The translations under genes and the position numbers were made by a program. Shown in pieces: positions 40,395 through 51,855 of a stretch of 64,000 nucleotides of DNA. The stretch's first letter is position 1, and every line of letters starts with the position of its first letter. A model generated the notes under the pieces. It was not told the origin of the DNA and made no database searches. It worked only from the letters and a program-made list of their open reading frames with translations. This DNA is from Pseudomonas guariconensis (GTDB lineage: Bacteria; Pseudomonadota; Gammaproteobacteria; Pseudomonadales; Pseudomonadaceae), in the NCBI RefSeq assembly GCF_024127895.1, contig NZ_JAMYBK010000011.1:62001-126000 (forward strand), given 5' to 3'.

Positions 40395-41852
40395 TCAGAA
40401 CTGGAAGTAGAGGAACGGCGAGTAGCTCTGCGCCGAGAGCTTGAGCACCGAGGCGACGAACAGCAGCAGGACCAGGGCGCGGGTCATGACCCGGGTCCAG
40501 TCCAGGCCCAGCGAGCCGTCGGCGTTGACCTGCACCGGGGTGGCCTTGGGCGTCGGTGCGGCATTGCGGTAGAAGTCGCGCAGGCCGAAGAAGGCCAGGG
40601 TGGCGTAGGCCAGCACCAGGGTCGCCACTTGCAGCCCGGTGAGCTGGGCGCGGTTGAGCTCCGACAACTGCCAGTCGCCGAAGCTGAACATGGCGCCGTA
40701 CATGCGCGCGGCCACGTCCAGGTTCTCGGCGCGGAAGATCACCCAGCCGGTCACCACCAGCAGGAAGGTGAAGGCCCACTTGACCGGGTTGAAGCGCTGC
40801 GGGTTGGTGTCCAGGCCCAGCGCACGTTCGATGGCCAGCCACATGCCGTGCCAGGCGCCCCAGATGATGTAGGTGAAGTTGGCGCCATGCCACAAACCGC
40901 CCAACAGCATGGTCAAGAACAGGTTGCGGTAGGTGTTGAAGGTGCCTTTGCGGTTGCCGCCCAGGGTGATGTACAGGTAGTCGCGCAGCCAGGTCGACAG
41001 GCTGATGTGCCAGCGCCGCCAGAACTCGGTGATCGACTGGCTGATGTAGGGCTGCTTGAAGTTCTCCATGAAGCGAAAGCCCATCATCAGACCCAGGCCG
41101 ATGGCCATGTCGCTGTAGCCGGAGAAGTCGAAGTACAGCTGCGCGGTGTAGGCCAGGGCGCCGAGCCAGGCATCGCCGGTGGTGGGGTTCTGCAGGGCGA
41201 AGCAGTGGTCGGCGACCACCGCCAGGGTGTCGGCGATGAACACCTTCTTGATGAAGCCCTGCATGAAGCGGGTGCAGCCTTCGGAGAACTTGTCGAGGGT
41301 GTGGGTGCGATTGTTGAACTGATCGACCAGGTCCTTGAAGCGCAGCACGGGGCCGGCGATCAGGTGCGGGAAGATCGCCACGAACGCTGCGAAGTCGATC
41401 AGGTTGCGCGTGGCCGGGGTGTCGCCGCGGTACACGTCGATGATGTAGCTGATCGACTCGAAGATGTAGAACGAGATACCGATCGGCAGCAGCACGTGGG
41501 TGAGGATGAACGGCTCCAGGCCAAACGAGGTGATGATGGCGTTGAGGCTGTCGACGCCGAAATTGGCGTACTTGAAGTAGCCGAGGATCGCCAGGTCCAC
41601 GCCCACGCCCAGCAGCAGCCAGCGCTGTGCCGGCTTGGTGCGCACGCCGGCGGCGCCGACCTTCAGGCCGATCCAGTAGTTCCACAGGGTGACCCCGGCG
41701 AACAGGGCGAGGAAGTCCACCCGCCACCAGGCGTAGAAGATATAGCTGGCGACCAGCAGCAGCAGGTTGCGATAGCGTTGCCCGCTCAGGTAGTACAGGC
41801 CGAGGAAGATCGGCAAGAACAGGAACAGGAACACGTTTGACGAGAAGACCAT
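40395..41852 (-). CDS. algI: Alginate O-acetyltransferase AlgI (MBOAT)
   Basis: 485 residues with many membrane helices. The MBOAT signature includes FWRRWHISLSTWLRDYLYI at about 277-296 and the essential histidine at 322 in GGLWHGANFTYI, the same number as in P. aeruginosa. It passes acetyl groups across the inner membrane to AlgJ/AlgX. It is separated from algL by 178 bp that hold a REP pair, the only large gap in the operon. Its start MVFSSNVFLFLFLPIFLGL is conserved, so the gap is real rather than a missed N-terminus. Confidence 0.96.
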   Translation of the reverse strand: MVFSSNVFLFLFLPIFLGLYYLSGQRYRNLLLLVASYIFYAWWRVDFLALFAGVTLWNYWIGLKVGAAGVRTKPAQRWLLLGVGVDLAILGYFKYANFGVDSLNAIITSFGLEPFILTHVLLPIGISFYIFESISYIIDVYRGDTPATRNLIDFAAFVAIFPHLIAGPVLRFKDLVDQFNNRTHTLDKFSEGCTRFMQGFIKKVFIADTLAVVADHCFALQNPTTGDAWLGALAYTAQLYFDFSGYSDMAIGLGLMMGFRFMENFKQPYISQSITEFWRRWHISLSTWLRDYLYITLGGNRKGTFNTYRNLFLTMLLGGLWHGANFTYIIWGAWHGMWLAIERALGLDTNPQRFNPVKWAFTFLLVVTGWVIFRAENLDVAARMYGAMFSFGDWQLSELNRAQLTGLQVATLVLAYATLAFFGLRDFYRNAAPTPKATPVQVNADGSLGLDWTRVMTRALVLLLFVASVLKLSAQSYSPFLYFQF

Positions 41853-41937
41853 CCCGGTTCTCCTAATTTGTTCACAGCATCCAGGGCAAAGCGCCCCCCA
41901 AACCCCCCGGTGCAAGACCGGAAGGCAACCTGGTACC

Positions 41938-42024
41938 TCTGTGGGAGCCGGCTTGCCGGCGACGCAACTAGCGTTGGTCGGGACCGCTTTGCGGCCCATC
42001 GCCGGCAAGCCGGCTCCCACAGGG
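41938..42024. repeat. Inverted REP pair inside the alginate operon (algL-algI gap)
   Basis: CTGTGGGAGCCGGCTTGCCG and CGGCAAGCCGGCTCCCACAG form near-perfect inverted arms around a 45-nt centre. The transcript would fold into a large stem between algL and algI. REP structures can stabilise upstream mRNA or reduce downstream expression. Confidence 0.85.
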
Positions 42025-42030
42025 GTCGTG

Positions 42031-43134
42031 TTACTTTTTCAACTGCGCACCCGGGTCGTAGACCCGTGTCACATCGCCCCCCAGCCGGAAGCTGTTGAAC
42101 GGCTGCATTCCGCGCTTGCGCTGCAAGGTGTCGCCACTGCATGGGTAAAGGCTGCAGTACGGCTCGAGCCAGGCGTACTTGCTGTCGACCTTGAGGTCCT
42201 TCATGTCCTGCTTCTGGCCATTGCGCGAGGCGAAGGCGCTCGGGTCCTTCGCACCGGCCAGGACTTTCTGCGCCAGGCGCTGCAGGGCGTTGTCGTTCTC
42301 GCCACGCAGGTCGACGCCGTTGGCCTGGGCGAAGCTGGCGATCATCGCCAGCGGCGGCAGGGCATAGTTGTGGTAGGCCAGGGCGCGCTGGCGGCGCTTG
42401 AGCTCGTTGGGCAGGAAGCCCTGGGCATCGACCTGGTTGGCGCCGACCTTGTATTCCTGCACCGCCCAGTCGAACAGGTCGCGGCGGTCGGTGGCCACGG
42501 CGGTGGCCATCACCGACCAGGCGGCCCAGTAGCTGTGGTTGTTGATCTTCTCCAGCGGCAGGTCGCTCCAGTCGCGCACGGTCTGTTCGGCCAGGCGGCC
42601 CAGCCACTTGTCGATCAGCTCGGCTTCGGCCTGGTGCGCGGCCAGTGGCTGGGAGTTGGAGAACTTCAGGCGCAGCCAGGCGCCGCTGATGCTGCCCAGG
42701 GCCCATTTGCGCATGGACTTGCCGGTGTGGTTGTAGTCGGTCGACATCAGCGCATTGGCGCGCGCCCAGGTGCCGAGCCAGGTCAGGGTGCAGTCGAGCT
42801 GGGCCGGGCGGCCGTCGCGCATGTACTGGCCGACCATCTTGCTGATGCCGCGCTCGAGGGTGGTGATGTCCTCGGTGGATTTGCGGAAGGCTTTCTCCGA
42901 GGCGACGTTGAGGGTCGCCCGGGCGCTGTCGGAGCCTTCGTATTTGCTGCGAAATTGCAGGGCGCCGGTATACGGCTTGGGGGCCGCCTGGCAGCGGAAG
43001 TTGCCGTCGCCGGTCTTGAGCTTCTCGATCCCGGCGTAGTAGCCCTGCGGTGGCACCAGCGCGGCCTGCGCGGCGCCGCCGAACAGGGCCAGGGCGAGCA
43101 GGGCGGGGGCGGTCTTTCTGGGGATAAGGGTCAT
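42031..43134 (-). CDS. algL: Alginate lyase AlgL
   Basis: 367 residues. A signal peptide ends near residue 24 ([11 protein letters not shown]). The PL5 active-site motif INNHSYW is at 197-203 with His200, and the second region [16 protein letters not shown] near 245-260 supplies the catalytic Tyr. AlgL cleaves polymannuronate in the periplasm and clears misdirected polymer during export. It follows algX by 7 bp. The REP pair lies directly after its stop. Confidence 0.95.
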   Translation of the reverse strand: MTLIPRKTAPALLALALFGGAAQAALVPPQGYYAGIEKLKTGDGNFRCQAAPKPYTGALQFRSKYEGSDSARATLNVASEKAFRKSTEDITTLERGISKMVGQYMRDGRPAQLDCTLTWLGTWARANALMSTDYNHTGKSMRKWALGSISGAWLRLKFSNSQPLAAHQAEAELIDKWLGRLAEQTVRDWSDLPLEKINNHSYWAAWSVMATAVATDRRDLFDWAVQEYKVGANQVDAQGFLPNELKRRQRALAYHNYALPPLAMIASFAQANGVDLRGENDNALQRLAQKVLAGAKDPSAFASRNGQKQDMKDLKVDSKYAWLEPYCSLYPCSGDTLQRKRGMQPFNSFRLGGDVTRVYDPGAQLKK

Positions 43135-43141
43135 GGTCGCC

Positions 43142-44584
43142 TCACTGGCCGGTCTGCGCAGTGTGTTGCGCGGCGCCGGCGAAGTCGTTGCGTTTGCACA
43201 GCTTGGCCTCGACCTTCTGCGTGCCGCTTTCCGGGCCCTGGATTTCCACGGCCAGCAGGTTCTGGCTGGCCCAGTCCTCGTCCTCACGCATCTGGAAGAC
43301 GAAGCGCCCGTCGGTCTCGGAGGTCTCGGGTTTTTCGATCTTGATGTCCTCGTGGCGGCCGTTGAGGTACCAGAGGGTGGCTTGCAGGGTCTTGACCGAG
43401 GTGTCCTCGAAGCGGATGTCCATCTGCAGGTTGCGGTTGACCAGGTCCTTGATCACGCCGCCCTTGCCATTGACCATCAGCTCGTTCTTGCCCGGCTTGA
43501 GCGAGGTGCTGGCGCTCATCTGCGCCGGGCGTCCTTCGCAGCCGTCGTCGAGCAGGGCGAGGATCTGCCGCCAGATGGTTTCCTGGTCCAGGCGGTAGAG
43601 CGGGGAGAATTCCCAGATCAGGATCTTCGGCGGGTTGCTCTTGAATTCCTCGCTGCCTAGGTACTGGATCATCGAGCCTTCCAGGCCGCCACCGGGGAAG
43701 GCGACGTTGAGCACGTCGGCGCCGATGTACTGCTGCAGGAAGCCCGAGAAGTTGTAGTTCTTGCCACTGTGGCTGGTGCCGACCAGGGTGATCCGGGCAT
43801 TGCCGCCATCGCCGAACAGGTCGTCGCCGCCGGCCTCGCCCTTGGGCTCGGTGGCGAACTGGTCCATGTACTGCACCGCATAGCTGGTGCCGCACAGTTG
43901 GCCGGCGACATTGTGCAGGGTGCCGGTCTTGCCCATGCGCCCGGACTTGTGGGTCTCGAATTCCTTGCGCGGGATGCCTTCGAAGGCCGGCATCTTGTGC
44001 ACGGTCTCGGCCACGATCTTCGCCGCGCGCTCGGCGCCGTAGGGCGTCCAGTGCTGGTCGCCACGGAAGTAGAAGTCCTTGCCCTGGTCGGCGGCGGCCA
44101 GTTGCTCGTTGGTCAGCGGCGACAGGTCGGGGACGTTGTAGCCCATCTTGCTGAAGCGCTGGAGCATGGCCTGGTAGTTGCGCAGGGCCTTCTGGTAGTC
44201 GAAGGCGGCCTTTTCCTGGGGGTTGAGCATGTTTCGGTTCACCAGGCCGCGGGTCGGCTGGTACACCAGCACCAGCTCGATGCCGCGCTTGGCGAAGGCG
44301 TCGTGTACCTGCTGCAGGCGCTTGTAGCCGGCCGGGGTGGTGTCGAACTCGGTACGCAGGTCCTCGCGGGTACGGAACAGCCAGTCGCCCTGGGCCTGCA
44401 CCAGGGTGGTGAAGTTCTGCTGGTAACGGGTCACGTAGCGGCTGGCGTCATGGGCCTCGGGGCACAGCTGGCAGCAGGGTTCGGCGGTGAAGGCAGGGGC
44501 CTGTACCTCATCGGCGCGCACGCCCTGGCTGATGGCCAGGAGGGCGGCGGACAGGCCGAGTAGTTTCATCAGGTGTGGGGTCAT
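43142..44584 (-). CDS. algX: Alginate O-acetyltransferase AlgX
   Basis: 480 residues. The signal peptide ends near 24 (SQGVRA|DEV). The SGNH-like domain has Asp176 and His178 in [12 protein letters not shown] and Ser271 in [14 protein letters not shown], two positions later than the P. aeruginosa residues (174, 176, 269). A C-terminal carbohydrate-binding module (about 345-470) completes the protein. It acetylates polymannuronate in the periplasm and is part of the export complex with AlgK. Confidence 0.95.
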   Translation of the reverse strand: MTPHLMKLLGLSAALLAISQGVRADEVQAPAFTAEPCCQLCPEAHDASRYVTRYQQNFTTLVQAQGDWLFRTREDLRTEFDTTPAGYKRLQQVHDAFAKRGIELVLVYQPTRGLVNRNMLNPQEKAAFDYQKALRNYQAMLQRFSKMGYNVPDLSPLTNEQLAAADQGKDFYFRGDQHWTPYGAERAAKIVAETVHKMPAFEGIPRKEFETHKSGRMGKTGTLHNVAGQLCGTSYAVQYMDQFATEPKGEAGGDDLFGDGGNARITLVGTSHSGKNYNFSGFLQQYIGADVLNVAFPGGGLEGSMIQYLGSEEFKSNPPKILIWEFSPLYRLDQETIWRQILALLDDGCEGRPAQMSASTSLKPGKNELMVNGKGGVIKDLVNRNLQMDIRFEDTSVKTLQATLWYLNGRHEDIKIEKPETSETDGRFVFQMREDEDWASQNLLAVEIQGPESGTQKVEAKLCKRNDFAGAAQHTAQTGQ

Positions 44585-44597
44585 GGTCGGGGCTTCC

Positions 44598-46160
44598 TTA
44601 ATCGATCATTTCGGTCTGGCGTTCGACCGGGTCGATCAGCACGGCCTTCTGCTGGCGTACCAGCAGGTCGAGGATTTCGTCCTGGCGCTCGCCCAGCACG
44701 CCATTGAGGCTGATGCCACTGGCCTTGCGCGGGGCGAGCATGGAGACCTTGTACAGCTCCACCGACAGGGGCGAGTCGATCGACAGGGGGCCGGAGCCAT
44801 TGGCTGCCAGCTCGCCACCGACGATGATCAGCGAGACTTTGGTGTCGAACGGGTCGAGGGCGATGTCGCGATCGGTGTCGGAGAGGTCCTTGATGTGCCC
44901 GTACACACCCACCAGGCCGTTGGCCATGGCGATGTTCTCGTACAGGCGGATGTTCACGCTGTTGCGCACGCGGATACCGTGGCGGCGGTTGTTGATCAGC
45001 TTGTTGCCCCAGATCAGGTTGTCGCCGCTCTCGTACAGGGTGATGCCGTCGGTGTGGTTGCGGTAGACCTCGTTGTAGGCGATCAGGTTGTTGACGCTGT
45101 TACGGTCGATCACCACGCCCGAGAGCTTGTTGTCGTAGCTCTTGTTGTTGATGATCCAGCTGTCGTTGACCTCGCGCGAGACGATGATCCCGTGCTTCTT
45201 CTTGGTCCCGTACACGGTGTTGCCGGCGATGATCAGGCGGTGCGAGCGGTCGTGCGGGTCGATGCCGTAGACGATGTTGTCGCGGTAGGTGCTGTCCTTG
45301 ATCACGAAGTCCTGGGTTTCGTAGCAGTAGAAGCCGTACCACATGTCGCTGAACTGCGAGCCGATGATCCAGCCGGTGGGTTCCGCGCGGCCCATGCGCT
45401 TGGCCATGTTCGGCGTGTACTGGGAGATGCTCACGCCGTACGACTTGCTCTTGGCGTAGCCGAAGCTGGCCATCTTGCTGTTGACGATGTAGGTCTCGGT
45501 GCCGCCCCACGACAGTAGGAAGGGGCGGAACTCGTCGGGCTTGCGGAAGGTGGCCGGGCCGTTGTCCTGCTCGCGCCAGGCGGTGACCTGGGTGTCGGTG
45601 ACGAACAGCTTGCCGTCGTTGACCAGGAACGAACCGGCCTCCTGGGACAGGCGCAACTCCTTGACCTTGCCGTCGATCTCGAGGATGCCCTTGCGCCCGA
45701 CCACGATCGGCAGGCGCGCCAGGTACACGCCCGGGGCGGTCTCGCGCAGGTACTGCCTGGGCACCTGACGGCTCAGTTGCTGCAGGTCGACATGGCCGTC
45801 GTCGATGAAGATCGCCTGGGGAATGCCATGCTGGCGCCTGACCCATTCGGCGCCCTTGTTGTCGCCGCCGATGAACTCCTTGAGGGTGTCCTCCTGGAGC
45901 ATACGGCGCACGCTGACCTTGCCCTTGCGGCTGCGGTCGAGCTTCTTCTGCACCGCCTCGGCGGTATAGCCAGAGAGGTCGGGCAGCCTCGGCGGCGCCA
46001 TGTGCAGCGGTTCGACCGGCGCGCTGGAGACCGTGTAGGTCTTGGCCTGCTGCAGCTCCTTGGCCACCGGCTTGACCGGCTCGGCCAGGGCCATGCCGCT
46101 GCCCGCCAGGAGCAGGGCGCTGGCCAGCAGGCCGTGGCGCAATTGCGGGTTCAGGTTCAT
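44598..46160 (-). CDS. algG: Mannuronan C5-epimerase AlgG
   Basis: 520 residues. A signal peptide ends near 26 (GMALA|EPV). A right-handed beta-helix follows with repeated N-x-I/V units (IVYGIDPHDRSHRLIIAGNT, NNKSYDNKLSGVVIDRNSV). The catalytic DPHD motif is at 301-304. AlgG converts mannuronate to guluronate in the polymer in the periplasm and protects it from AlgL. It lies 31 bp after algE and 13 bp before algX. Confidence 0.95.
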   Translation of the reverse strand: MNLNPQLRHGLLASALLLAGSGMALAEPVKPVAKELQQAKTYTVSSAPVEPLHMAPPRLPDLSGYTAEAVQKKLDRSRKGKVSVRRMLQEDTLKEFIGGDNKGAEWVRRQHGIPQAIFIDDGHVDLQQLSRQVPRQYLRETAPGVYLARLPIVVGRKGILEIDGKVKELRLSQEAGSFLVNDGKLFVTDTQVTAWREQDNGPATFRKPDEFRPFLLSWGGTETYIVNSKMASFGYAKSKSYGVSISQYTPNMAKRMGRAEPTGWIIGSQFSDMWYGFYCYETQDFVIKDSTYRDNIVYGIDPHDRSHRLIIAGNTVYGTKKKHGIIVSREVNDSWIINNKSYDNKLSGVVIDRNSVNNLIAYNEVYRNHTDGITLYESGDNLIWGNKLINNRRHGIRVRNSVNIRLYENIAMANGLVGVYGHIKDLSDTDRDIALDPFDTKVSLIIVGGELAANGSGPLSIDSPLSVELYKVSMLAPRKASGISLNGVLGERQDEILDLLVRQQKAVLIDPVERQTEMID

Positions 46161-46191
46161 GTCGGTTCTCTCTGTCCTCTGGGGCCCGGGC

Positions 46192-47670
46192 TCAGAAGCG
46201 CCAGATCACGTCGACGAAGGCGCGGTGCATGTACGAGTCGGCCTCGCTGCCGTAGGCATCGCCCGGCTTGAACACGCCGGCGCGCAGGCGCACCAGGGCC
46301 GAGGGTTCGTCGATCGACTGGCTCAGCGCGGCGGGCAGCAAGCCTTGCTTGAAGTACTTGGTGACGACCACGTCCATCTCCTGGCCCAGGTCCTTCTCGC
46401 CGTTGACCAGCGGGCGGCTGACGCCGTTGTCCTCGACCACCGCGTTGATGCCGCTGGAGCCGATGTTCTGTTCGCCATCGACACGCCAGAACTTGTGGTA
46501 GATGAAGCTGGCGTCGTAGTCCTCGCGCAGCTGCCAGGAGGCGAACAACGTGGCCGCCTGCAGGTTGCCCAGTTCGCCGCGGAAGGCTTCGCCGAAGCGG
46601 TGCACGCGCGAGCGGGTGCCGGTGAAGTTGGAGCGGTTGCTCTCCAGGCCGGTCTGTTCGTAGTTGCTCGAACCATCGCGGCCGCCGCCGCCACTGCCAC
46701 GGGCATAGGCGGCGCCGACCTGCCAGTTGGGGTTCAGGCGCAGGCGTACGCCGAGGTCGGTGGCCCAGGCGTTGACGTCGCCGCTCTGCTTGCCAGTGGC
46801 GACTTGCTCGCCCCCTACCGGCTCGCTGCTCAAGGTGTCGCGGTCGCCAGTCAGCCAGGTGACGCTGCCCCAGTAGTTGAGGGTATGGTCGTTGCGCCAG
46901 TTGTAGGCGTCGCTGTTGGCCTCAAGGCCCAACCAGGTGAGGTCGCCGGTGCGGGTCTTGTCCAGGGCATCGACGGTTTCGCCCGGGGCCTTCAGGCTGC
47001 CGCCGTCATGGGTGTGGTGGGCACGCAGGCCGACCCAGTGCCCAGGCGTCCACTGGGTGGCGATGTTGCCGTAGACGTGGGTGCGGTCCTTGTCCTGCGG
47101 CGCCAGCTCGGTGAGGTCGGTGCGGTATTCGCTGAAGCGTTGGGCGATGCCCAGGTCGGCCTTGAGCAGGGTGGTGTCGAAGGTCCAGTTCAGCGCTTCG
47201 ATGTTGGTGTCGCGCCACATGCCGTCATCGCTGCGCAGGCGCTGGCGACCGAGGCGCAGTTGCTCGCCCGGGTAGGGCGTGAAGCCGCTGTAGCCGATCC
47301 AGAACTCACGCAGGGCCAGGTAGCTCTTGTCCGGTTCGCGGCTGTCGTCGTCGGCCTGGATGGCGCTGCCGTCGTCGGACTGGCGCAGGGTATCGGTCTC
47401 GATGATGTCGGTGGCGGCCACGGCCTGGCCCATGGCGAAGGCACTCCAGTTGCCGCGCTCGCCGTAGACCCATGGGCGCAGGTCAAGGCCCAGGCCGTTG
47501 ACGTCGCCGCCGGAGCGGGTGCCCAGGTCGCGGTCGTCCTCGGACTGGCCGGTGATCTTCACGTCCATGCCGAAGTTCTTCTCGGCGGTCATGTCGGCCA
47601 GGGTCGGGCAGGACCACAGCAGTGCGAAGCTCAGGCCAATGCCGGCTTTCACGAATGGGTTGAGCGTCAT
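46192..47670 (-). CDS. algE: Alginate outer-membrane porin AlgE
   Basis: 492 residues. A signal peptide ends near residue 25 ([12 protein letters not shown]). The mature protein is a beta barrel (18 strands in P. aeruginosa AlgE) ending in an aromatic residue ([11 protein letters not shown]). Arg-rich strands such as [20 protein letters not shown] fit the electropositive alginate-selective pore. Its start overlaps the end of algK by 4 bp. Confidence 0.94.
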   Translation of the reverse strand: MTLNPFVKAGIGLSFALLWSCPTLADMTAEKNFGMDVKITGQSEDDRDLGTRSGGDVNGLGLDLRPWVYGERGNWSAFAMGQAVAATDIIETDTLRQSDDGSAIQADDDSREPDKSYLALREFWIGYSGFTPYPGEQLRLGRQRLRSDDGMWRDTNIEALNWTFDTTLLKADLGIAQRFSEYRTDLTELAPQDKDRTHVYGNIATQWTPGHWVGLRAHHTHDGGSLKAPGETVDALDKTRTGDLTWLGLEANSDAYNWRNDHTLNYWGSVTWLTGDRDTLSSEPVGGEQVATGKQSGDVNAWATDLGVRLRLNPNWQVGAAYARGSGGGGRDGSSNYEQTGLESNRSNFTGTRSRVHRFGEAFRGELGNLQAATLFASWQLREDYDASFIYHKFWRVDGEQNIGSSGINAVVEDNGVSRPLVNGEKDLGQEMDVVVTKYFKQGLLPAALSQSIDEPSALVRLRAGVFKPGDAYGSEADSYMHRAFVDVIWRF

Positions 47671-49097
47671 AGGGAGGAATCCTCGGCGTCGTCGTCTTCT
47701 TCTTGCAGGGCGTCGAGGGCCAGGGCGCTGGGGGCGCCCTGGACCATGCTGCCGCGCGCCTGCTTCTCTTGCGCGAGCAGGCGCTGGGCCTGGCTGCGCT
47801 GGTCAGGCGTCAATTGCTGGTCGAGTTGCTGCAGCAGTTCGGCCGACTGCTGCGTCGGGTTGGCCTGGGCCAGTTGCGCGAATACCCAGGCGTTGGCCGG
47901 CACCGGGCGAATGCCATGGCCTTCGCTGTAGAGCTGGGCCAGGGCGTAGTCGGCGCTGAGCTGGCCACCACGGGCGGCGCTGAGCAGGTGGTCGACGGCC
48001 TTCTGCGGCTCGACCTGGCCCAGGTAGCCACGGCGGTACAGCTGGCCGAGGTAGTAGTGGGCGCTGATCTCGCCGGCATCGGCGGCGGCCTGCAGGTGCT
48101 GCTCGGCCTTCTCGGCATCGGCTGGCAGCGTCTTGCCCTCGTAGTACAGGCGGCCGAGCAGCAGCTCGGCGCGCGGTTGTTCGGCGGCACGGCCCTTGTC
48201 GATGTAGCCGAGCAACTGCTCGGTGTCGCCGAGCTCGGGGAAGTCGTAGAGCAGTTGCGCCAGGCTGACCCAGGATGCCGGGTTGGCCGGGGCGATGTGT
48301 TCGAGCAGGTCCTTGGCGGTGTTCTCGTCGGTCTGGCCGAGGCTGCGGTCGGCCAGCACCCGGGCCACACCGTCGACTCGGCTGGCCGGCACCTGGCCAC
48401 GGGCATGGGCGGCCTTGAGCTGCTGGACGAGTGCGGCCTGCTGTTCGGCCTGGCCGCGCTTCTGGTAGACGGTGGCCAGTTCCACGTAGCAGATGTCGGT
48501 GGTAGTGAGCGCGGCCTTGCAGATCCGTTCCACCTCGGTCAGGTTCTGGTCGTAGGTGCCCTGGGTGCGGTACAGCAGCACCTGGGCCAGGCCCGCTTCC
48601 GGGTTGCCGGCGGCGCGCCACTGGTCGATCTGCTGCTGGGCGTTCACGTTCGGGAAGCTCTGCGGGTGCTGCAGGTAGAGCATCGCCAACGGGATCAGGG
48701 TGTTGCCTTCGCCTTGCTGCGCGGCCAGCTTGAGCAGGGCCTCGGCCTCCTCGCGCTCGGCCTGGGTGCTGTCGGGCTTGGCCACCAGCAGGCGACCGAG
48801 GCGTGCCTGGGCGCGGGGCGAGGTGGCGGCAGCGGCGCGGTAGGTGGCCTCGGCCTGCTCGAGCTGGGCGGGGTCGCGCGAGGCGACCTTGATGTCGGCC
48901 AGGCCCACCTGGGCGTCGCTGTAGCCGAGGTCGGCCAGGGCCTTGTAGTTGCGTTCGGCCAGGGCGGTGTCGCCGCGTTTCATGGCCTCGTTGGCCAGGC
49001 GCTGGTCGGGCAGGCCGGCGCAGCCGGCCAACGCAATGGCTGCAGCCAAGGCACAGAACCCAAGGGGCGCACAGGAAAAGTGGTGTCTGCGGGTCAT
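47667..49097 (-). CDS. algK: Alginate export lipoprotein AlgK
   Basis: 476 residues. A lipobox (IALAGC, Cys26) is followed by Sel1/TPR repeats through most of the protein (for example [20 protein letters not shown] and [20 protein letters not shown]). AlgK positions AlgE in the outer membrane and binds AlgX. A Gln- and acid-rich tail ([15 protein letters not shown]) ends the protein. It overlaps algE by 4 bp and follows alg44 by 12 bp. Confidence 0.94.
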   Translation of the reverse strand: MTRRHHFSCAPLGFCALAAAIALAGCAGLPDQRLANEAMKRGDTALAERNYKALADLGYSDAQVGLADIKVASRDPAQLEQAEATYRAAAATSPRAQARLGRLLVAKPDSTQAEREEAEALLKLAAQQGEGNTLIPLAMLYLQHPQSFPNVNAQQQIDQWRAAGNPEAGLAQVLLYRTQGTYDQNLTEVERICKAALTTTDICYVELATVYQKRGQAEQQAALVQQLKAAHARGQVPASRVDGVARVLADRSLGQTDENTAKDLLEHIAPANPASWVSLAQLLYDFPELGDTEQLLGYIDKGRAAEQPRAELLLGRLYYEGKTLPADAEKAEQHLQAAADAGEISAHYYLGQLYRRGYLGQVEPQKAVDHLLSAARGGQLSADYALAQLYSEGHGIRPVPANAWVFAQLAQANPTQQSAELLQQLDQQLTPDQRSQAQRLLAQEKQARGSMVQGAPSALALDALQEEDDDAEDSSL

Positions 49098-49109
49098 CGC
49101 TCGGTCCTC

Positions 49110-50276
49110 TTACAGCCCACGGGCCACGGCCTTGTCGATCAGCCAGTTGAGCGACGGGCCACGGTCGCTGCTGACCGCGGCGGGGCGGCCGGCCAGCTCG
49201 GCGGGCAGGGCGCCATCGGGCTTGATCTGCACGCGGATGTCGGCGGCCAGGTCTTCGCTGTTGAGGCTGCTGCTGCCGACGATCTGGCCGGTGCGCACCT
49301 CGTCCTCGCCGGCGATCTGGAAGTTGACCCGGGTACCCGGCTTGACCTCGTCGAACTGGCGGTAGCTGAAGCGTGCCTCGATCATCGGGTTGCTGGTGCG
49401 CGGGACCAGCTGGAAGATTGGCTGGCCCTTGCTGGCGTACTGACCGTCATCCACCAGCTGGCGGGCGACCACGCAATCGCAGGGGCTGGTGAGGGTGCCG
49501 GCGAGCTGCTTGCCGAACAGCTCCTCGACCTTGGCCGGTTCGAGCTGCGAGTCGTCCAGGTGGCCCTTGAGCAGGTCGAGCATGCTGGTGCTGAAGCTGG
49601 CCAGCGGCGCGCCCTTGACCACCTGGCCACCGCTTTCGACCAGGCTCTGCACGGTGCCGTCGCGGGGCATGGTGACGTTGGTGGTGGGCACCGCGACCAC
49701 ACCGGCCTCGGCATGGCTGACGAAGTACAGGCCGTACAGCGACTTGGCGATGAAGCCGAAGGCGGCCACGCCGACCACGAACACGCCGAGGCTCACGGTC
49801 ACCGCGCGCAGGCGGCCGAAGGCCGAGAGGCCGGAGCCGCTGTCCTTCTGCTTGCGCGCCTTGGTGAAGTTGTCGCGCTGCAGGGTGCTGAGCACGTCGC
49901 CGACGTTGATCAGCTCGCCCGACAGGAAGGTGGTGATGATATGGCGCAGGGTCGCCACGTCACGCTGCTCCAGGTTCTGGAACTGCACGCCGACCCGGCC
50001 GCTGTCGCTCAGGTAGGAGCGCACCTGGAACTCGATGTCCATGGACAGGCCGAGGTTGTCGACCACGAACTGCAGGCGGCCACGCAGCACGTCGCCGACG
50101 TTCAGCGGCTGCTTGGCATGGAAGGACAGGCCCCCGGCGGAAAGATCGTCCACCTTCACATCGCGTGGCTCGCGGTTGCGGTCCAGGTAGCGCAGCTTGG
50201 CGGGGATGCGTACCCGGACGTGCTGGCGCTGGGCTTCGGACTCATGCACGACATTGGCGTTCACGGCGGTATTCAT
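49110..50276 (-). CDS. alg44: c-di-GMP-binding alginate polymerase subunit Alg44
   Basis: 388 residues. The N-terminal PilZ domain has both c-di-GMP motifs, Arg17-x3-Arg21 (RQHVR) and Asp44-x-Ser46-x2-Gly49 (DLSAGG), at the same positions as P. aeruginosa Alg44. One membrane helix near 160-185 (TVSLGVFVVGVAAFGFIAKS) leads to a periplasmic HlyD-like region. With Alg8 it forms the polymerase, switched on by c-di-GMP. Confidence 0.96.
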   Translation of the reverse strand: MNTAVNANVVHESEAQRQHVRVRIPAKLRYLDRNREPRDVKVDDLSAGGLSFHAKQPLNVGDVLRGRLQFVVDNLGLSMDIEFQVRSYLSDSGRVGVQFQNLEQRDVATLRHIITTFLSGELINVGDVLSTLQRDNFTKARKQKDSGSGLSAFGRLRAVTVSLGVFVVGVAAFGFIAKSLYGLYFVSHAEAGVVAVPTTNVTMPRDGTVQSLVESGGQVVKGAPLASFSTSMLDLLKGHLDDSQLEPAKVEELFGKQLAGTLTSPCDCVVARQLVDDGQYASKGQPIFQLVPRTSNPMIEARFSYRQFDEVKPGTRVNFQIAGEDEVRTGQIVGSSSLNSEDLAADIRVQIKPDGALPAELAGRPAAVSSDRGPSLNWLIDKAVARGL

Positions 50277-50312
50277 GGCGATTTCGTTCCTGTTAGATCC
50301 GATCCGAGGGGC

Positions 50313-51794
50313 TCACACGACCATGAACAGCACGGCGACGAAGATGCTGGCTGCCGAGAAGGTCATGGTTCGCGAGGACCAGGTGTTGAACCATTGTTGA
50401 AAGCTTGCGAGGTCACGCTTGAGGGCAGTGGGCTGGCGGGTCCAGGACTGCTTGTCGAGCCGGAAGAACACGTAGATCTTCATCAGCGCGCCGACGATCT
50501 GGTTGTAATAGAGGATCAGCGGGTAGGCCGGCCCCACGCTGTGGCCCGAGCACAGCAGCATGATGGTGAGGATCAGGCGGGTGATGCCGATCCACAGCAG
50601 GTACACCAGCAAAAAGCCCAGGCCGAACTTGAGGCTGGCGATCACCGCCACGGTCAGGCCCAGCAGGCTGGTCCACATGGACACGCGCTGGTCGAGCAGG
50701 ACGATGCTGGTGAACAGCCCCAGGCGCTGCAGGCCAAGGCCCAGGGCGCGGGAGTTCTGCCGCAGGTTGTTGCCGTACCAGCGGTACATCAGCTTGCGGC
50801 TGGCCTTGACGAAGCTCTTCTCCGGCGGATGCTCGACGGTGTTGATCGCCGCGTCCGGCACGTAGAAGGTGTCGTAGCCCAGGCGCATCAGGCTGAACCA
50901 GCTGGACTTGTCGTCGCCGGTGAGGAACTTGAAACGGCCCAGGCGCCAGTGCTGCAGCGAGTCGCTCTCGACATCGGCGATGAACTCGGGGTTGGTCACG
51001 ACGCTGGCGCGGAACATCGACATGCGCCCGGTCATGGTCAGCACGCGCTTGGACAGGGCCATCGAGCACATGTTGATGTGGCGCTGGGCGAAGCGCAGCT
51101 TGTGCCACTCGCTCATGATGTAGCCGCCACGCACTTCGCAGAACTCGTTGGTGGTCAGGCCACCGACGCTGGGAAACAGCTTGAACCAGGGCACGGTCTT
51201 GCGTACCACGCCTTCGCCGAGCACGGTGTCGCCGTCGATCACCGCCACCACCGCATGTTCGTCCGGCATCATCCGCGAGATGGCGCGAAAGCCGTAGGCC
51301 AGACCGTCGCGCTTGCCGGTGCCGGCGATGCGCACGAAGTCCAGGGTGACGTGCTCGGGTGGGTTGTACTTGGCCCACAGGCTCTTCACCAGCAGCTCGT
51401 CGGACATCTCCACCAGCGAGCAGACCACGGTGGTCGGGTAGCCGCAGGCGATCGCCTCGCGGATCACCGAGCTGTACACCTGGGCGGTGGTGTGGGCGTC
51501 GATGCGAAAGCTGGTGACCATCAGGTAGACGTGCGACGGGTCGGCCGCTTTGCCCAGCTTGCGCACCTTGTGGCGCAGGTAGGGGTAGACGCCGTAGAGG
51601 AAGATCATGCCGCGGATGAAATGGGTGGCGCCCATGGAGTAGCGCCAGATGCCGACAGCGCCGACCAGGAAGATGAAGTGCTTCGACTGCGAGTCGAAGA
51701 TATCGCTGGGCAGGGCCAGGGCGATCAGCATGAGCAGGCTCATGTAGAGCAGCCACCCGGCGCACTGCAACAGCACTGTCTGGAGCCTTTGCAT
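50313..51794 (-). CDS. alg8: Alginate polymerase glycosyltransferase Alg8
   Basis: 493 residues, family GT2. It has two N-terminal membrane helices, a cytoplasmic catalytic domain with the metal-binding [14 protein letters not shown] and a later [20 protein letters not shown] region (QxxRW variant), and C-terminal helices. It polymerises GDP-mannuronate in the inner membrane together with Alg44. Of two in-frame ATGs, 51794 is preferred because GGA lies 8 bp upstream; 51803 would add three residues. It follows algD by 61 bp. Confidence 0.95.
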   Translation of the reverse strand: MQRLQTVLLQCAGWLLYMSLLMLIALALPSDIFDSQSKHFIFLVGAVGIWRYSMGATHFIRGMIFLYGVYPYLRHKVRKLGKAADPSHVYLMVTSFRIDAHTTAQVYSSVIREAIACGYPTTVVCSLVEMSDELLVKSLWAKYNPPEHVTLDFVRIAGTGKRDGLAYGFRAISRMMPDEHAVVAVIDGDTVLGEGVVRKTVPWFKLFPSVGGLTTNEFCEVRGGYIMSEWHKLRFAQRHINMCSMALSKRVLTMTGRMSMFRASVVTNPEFIADVESDSLQHWRLGRFKFLTGDDKSSWFSLMRLGYDTFYVPDAAINTVEHPPEKSFVKASRKLMYRWYGNNLRQNSRALGLGLQRLGLFTSIVLLDQRVSMWTSLLGLTVAVIASLKFGLGFLLVYLLWIGITRLILTIMLLCSGHSVGPAYPLILYYNQIVGALMKIYVFFRLDKQSWTRQPTALKRDLASFQQWFNTWSSRTMTFSAASIFVAVLFMVV

Positions 51795-51855
51795 GTTCAG
51801 CATCCGTCGCGAAATCAGGGGGAAGGGCAGCGACGCAGCGCTGCCCGGCCGAGGG

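Noticed and set aside
41938..42024. CRISPR-like or transposon end in the algL-algI gap
   Set aside because: It is a single inverted REP pair with no further repeats, target duplication or transposase.
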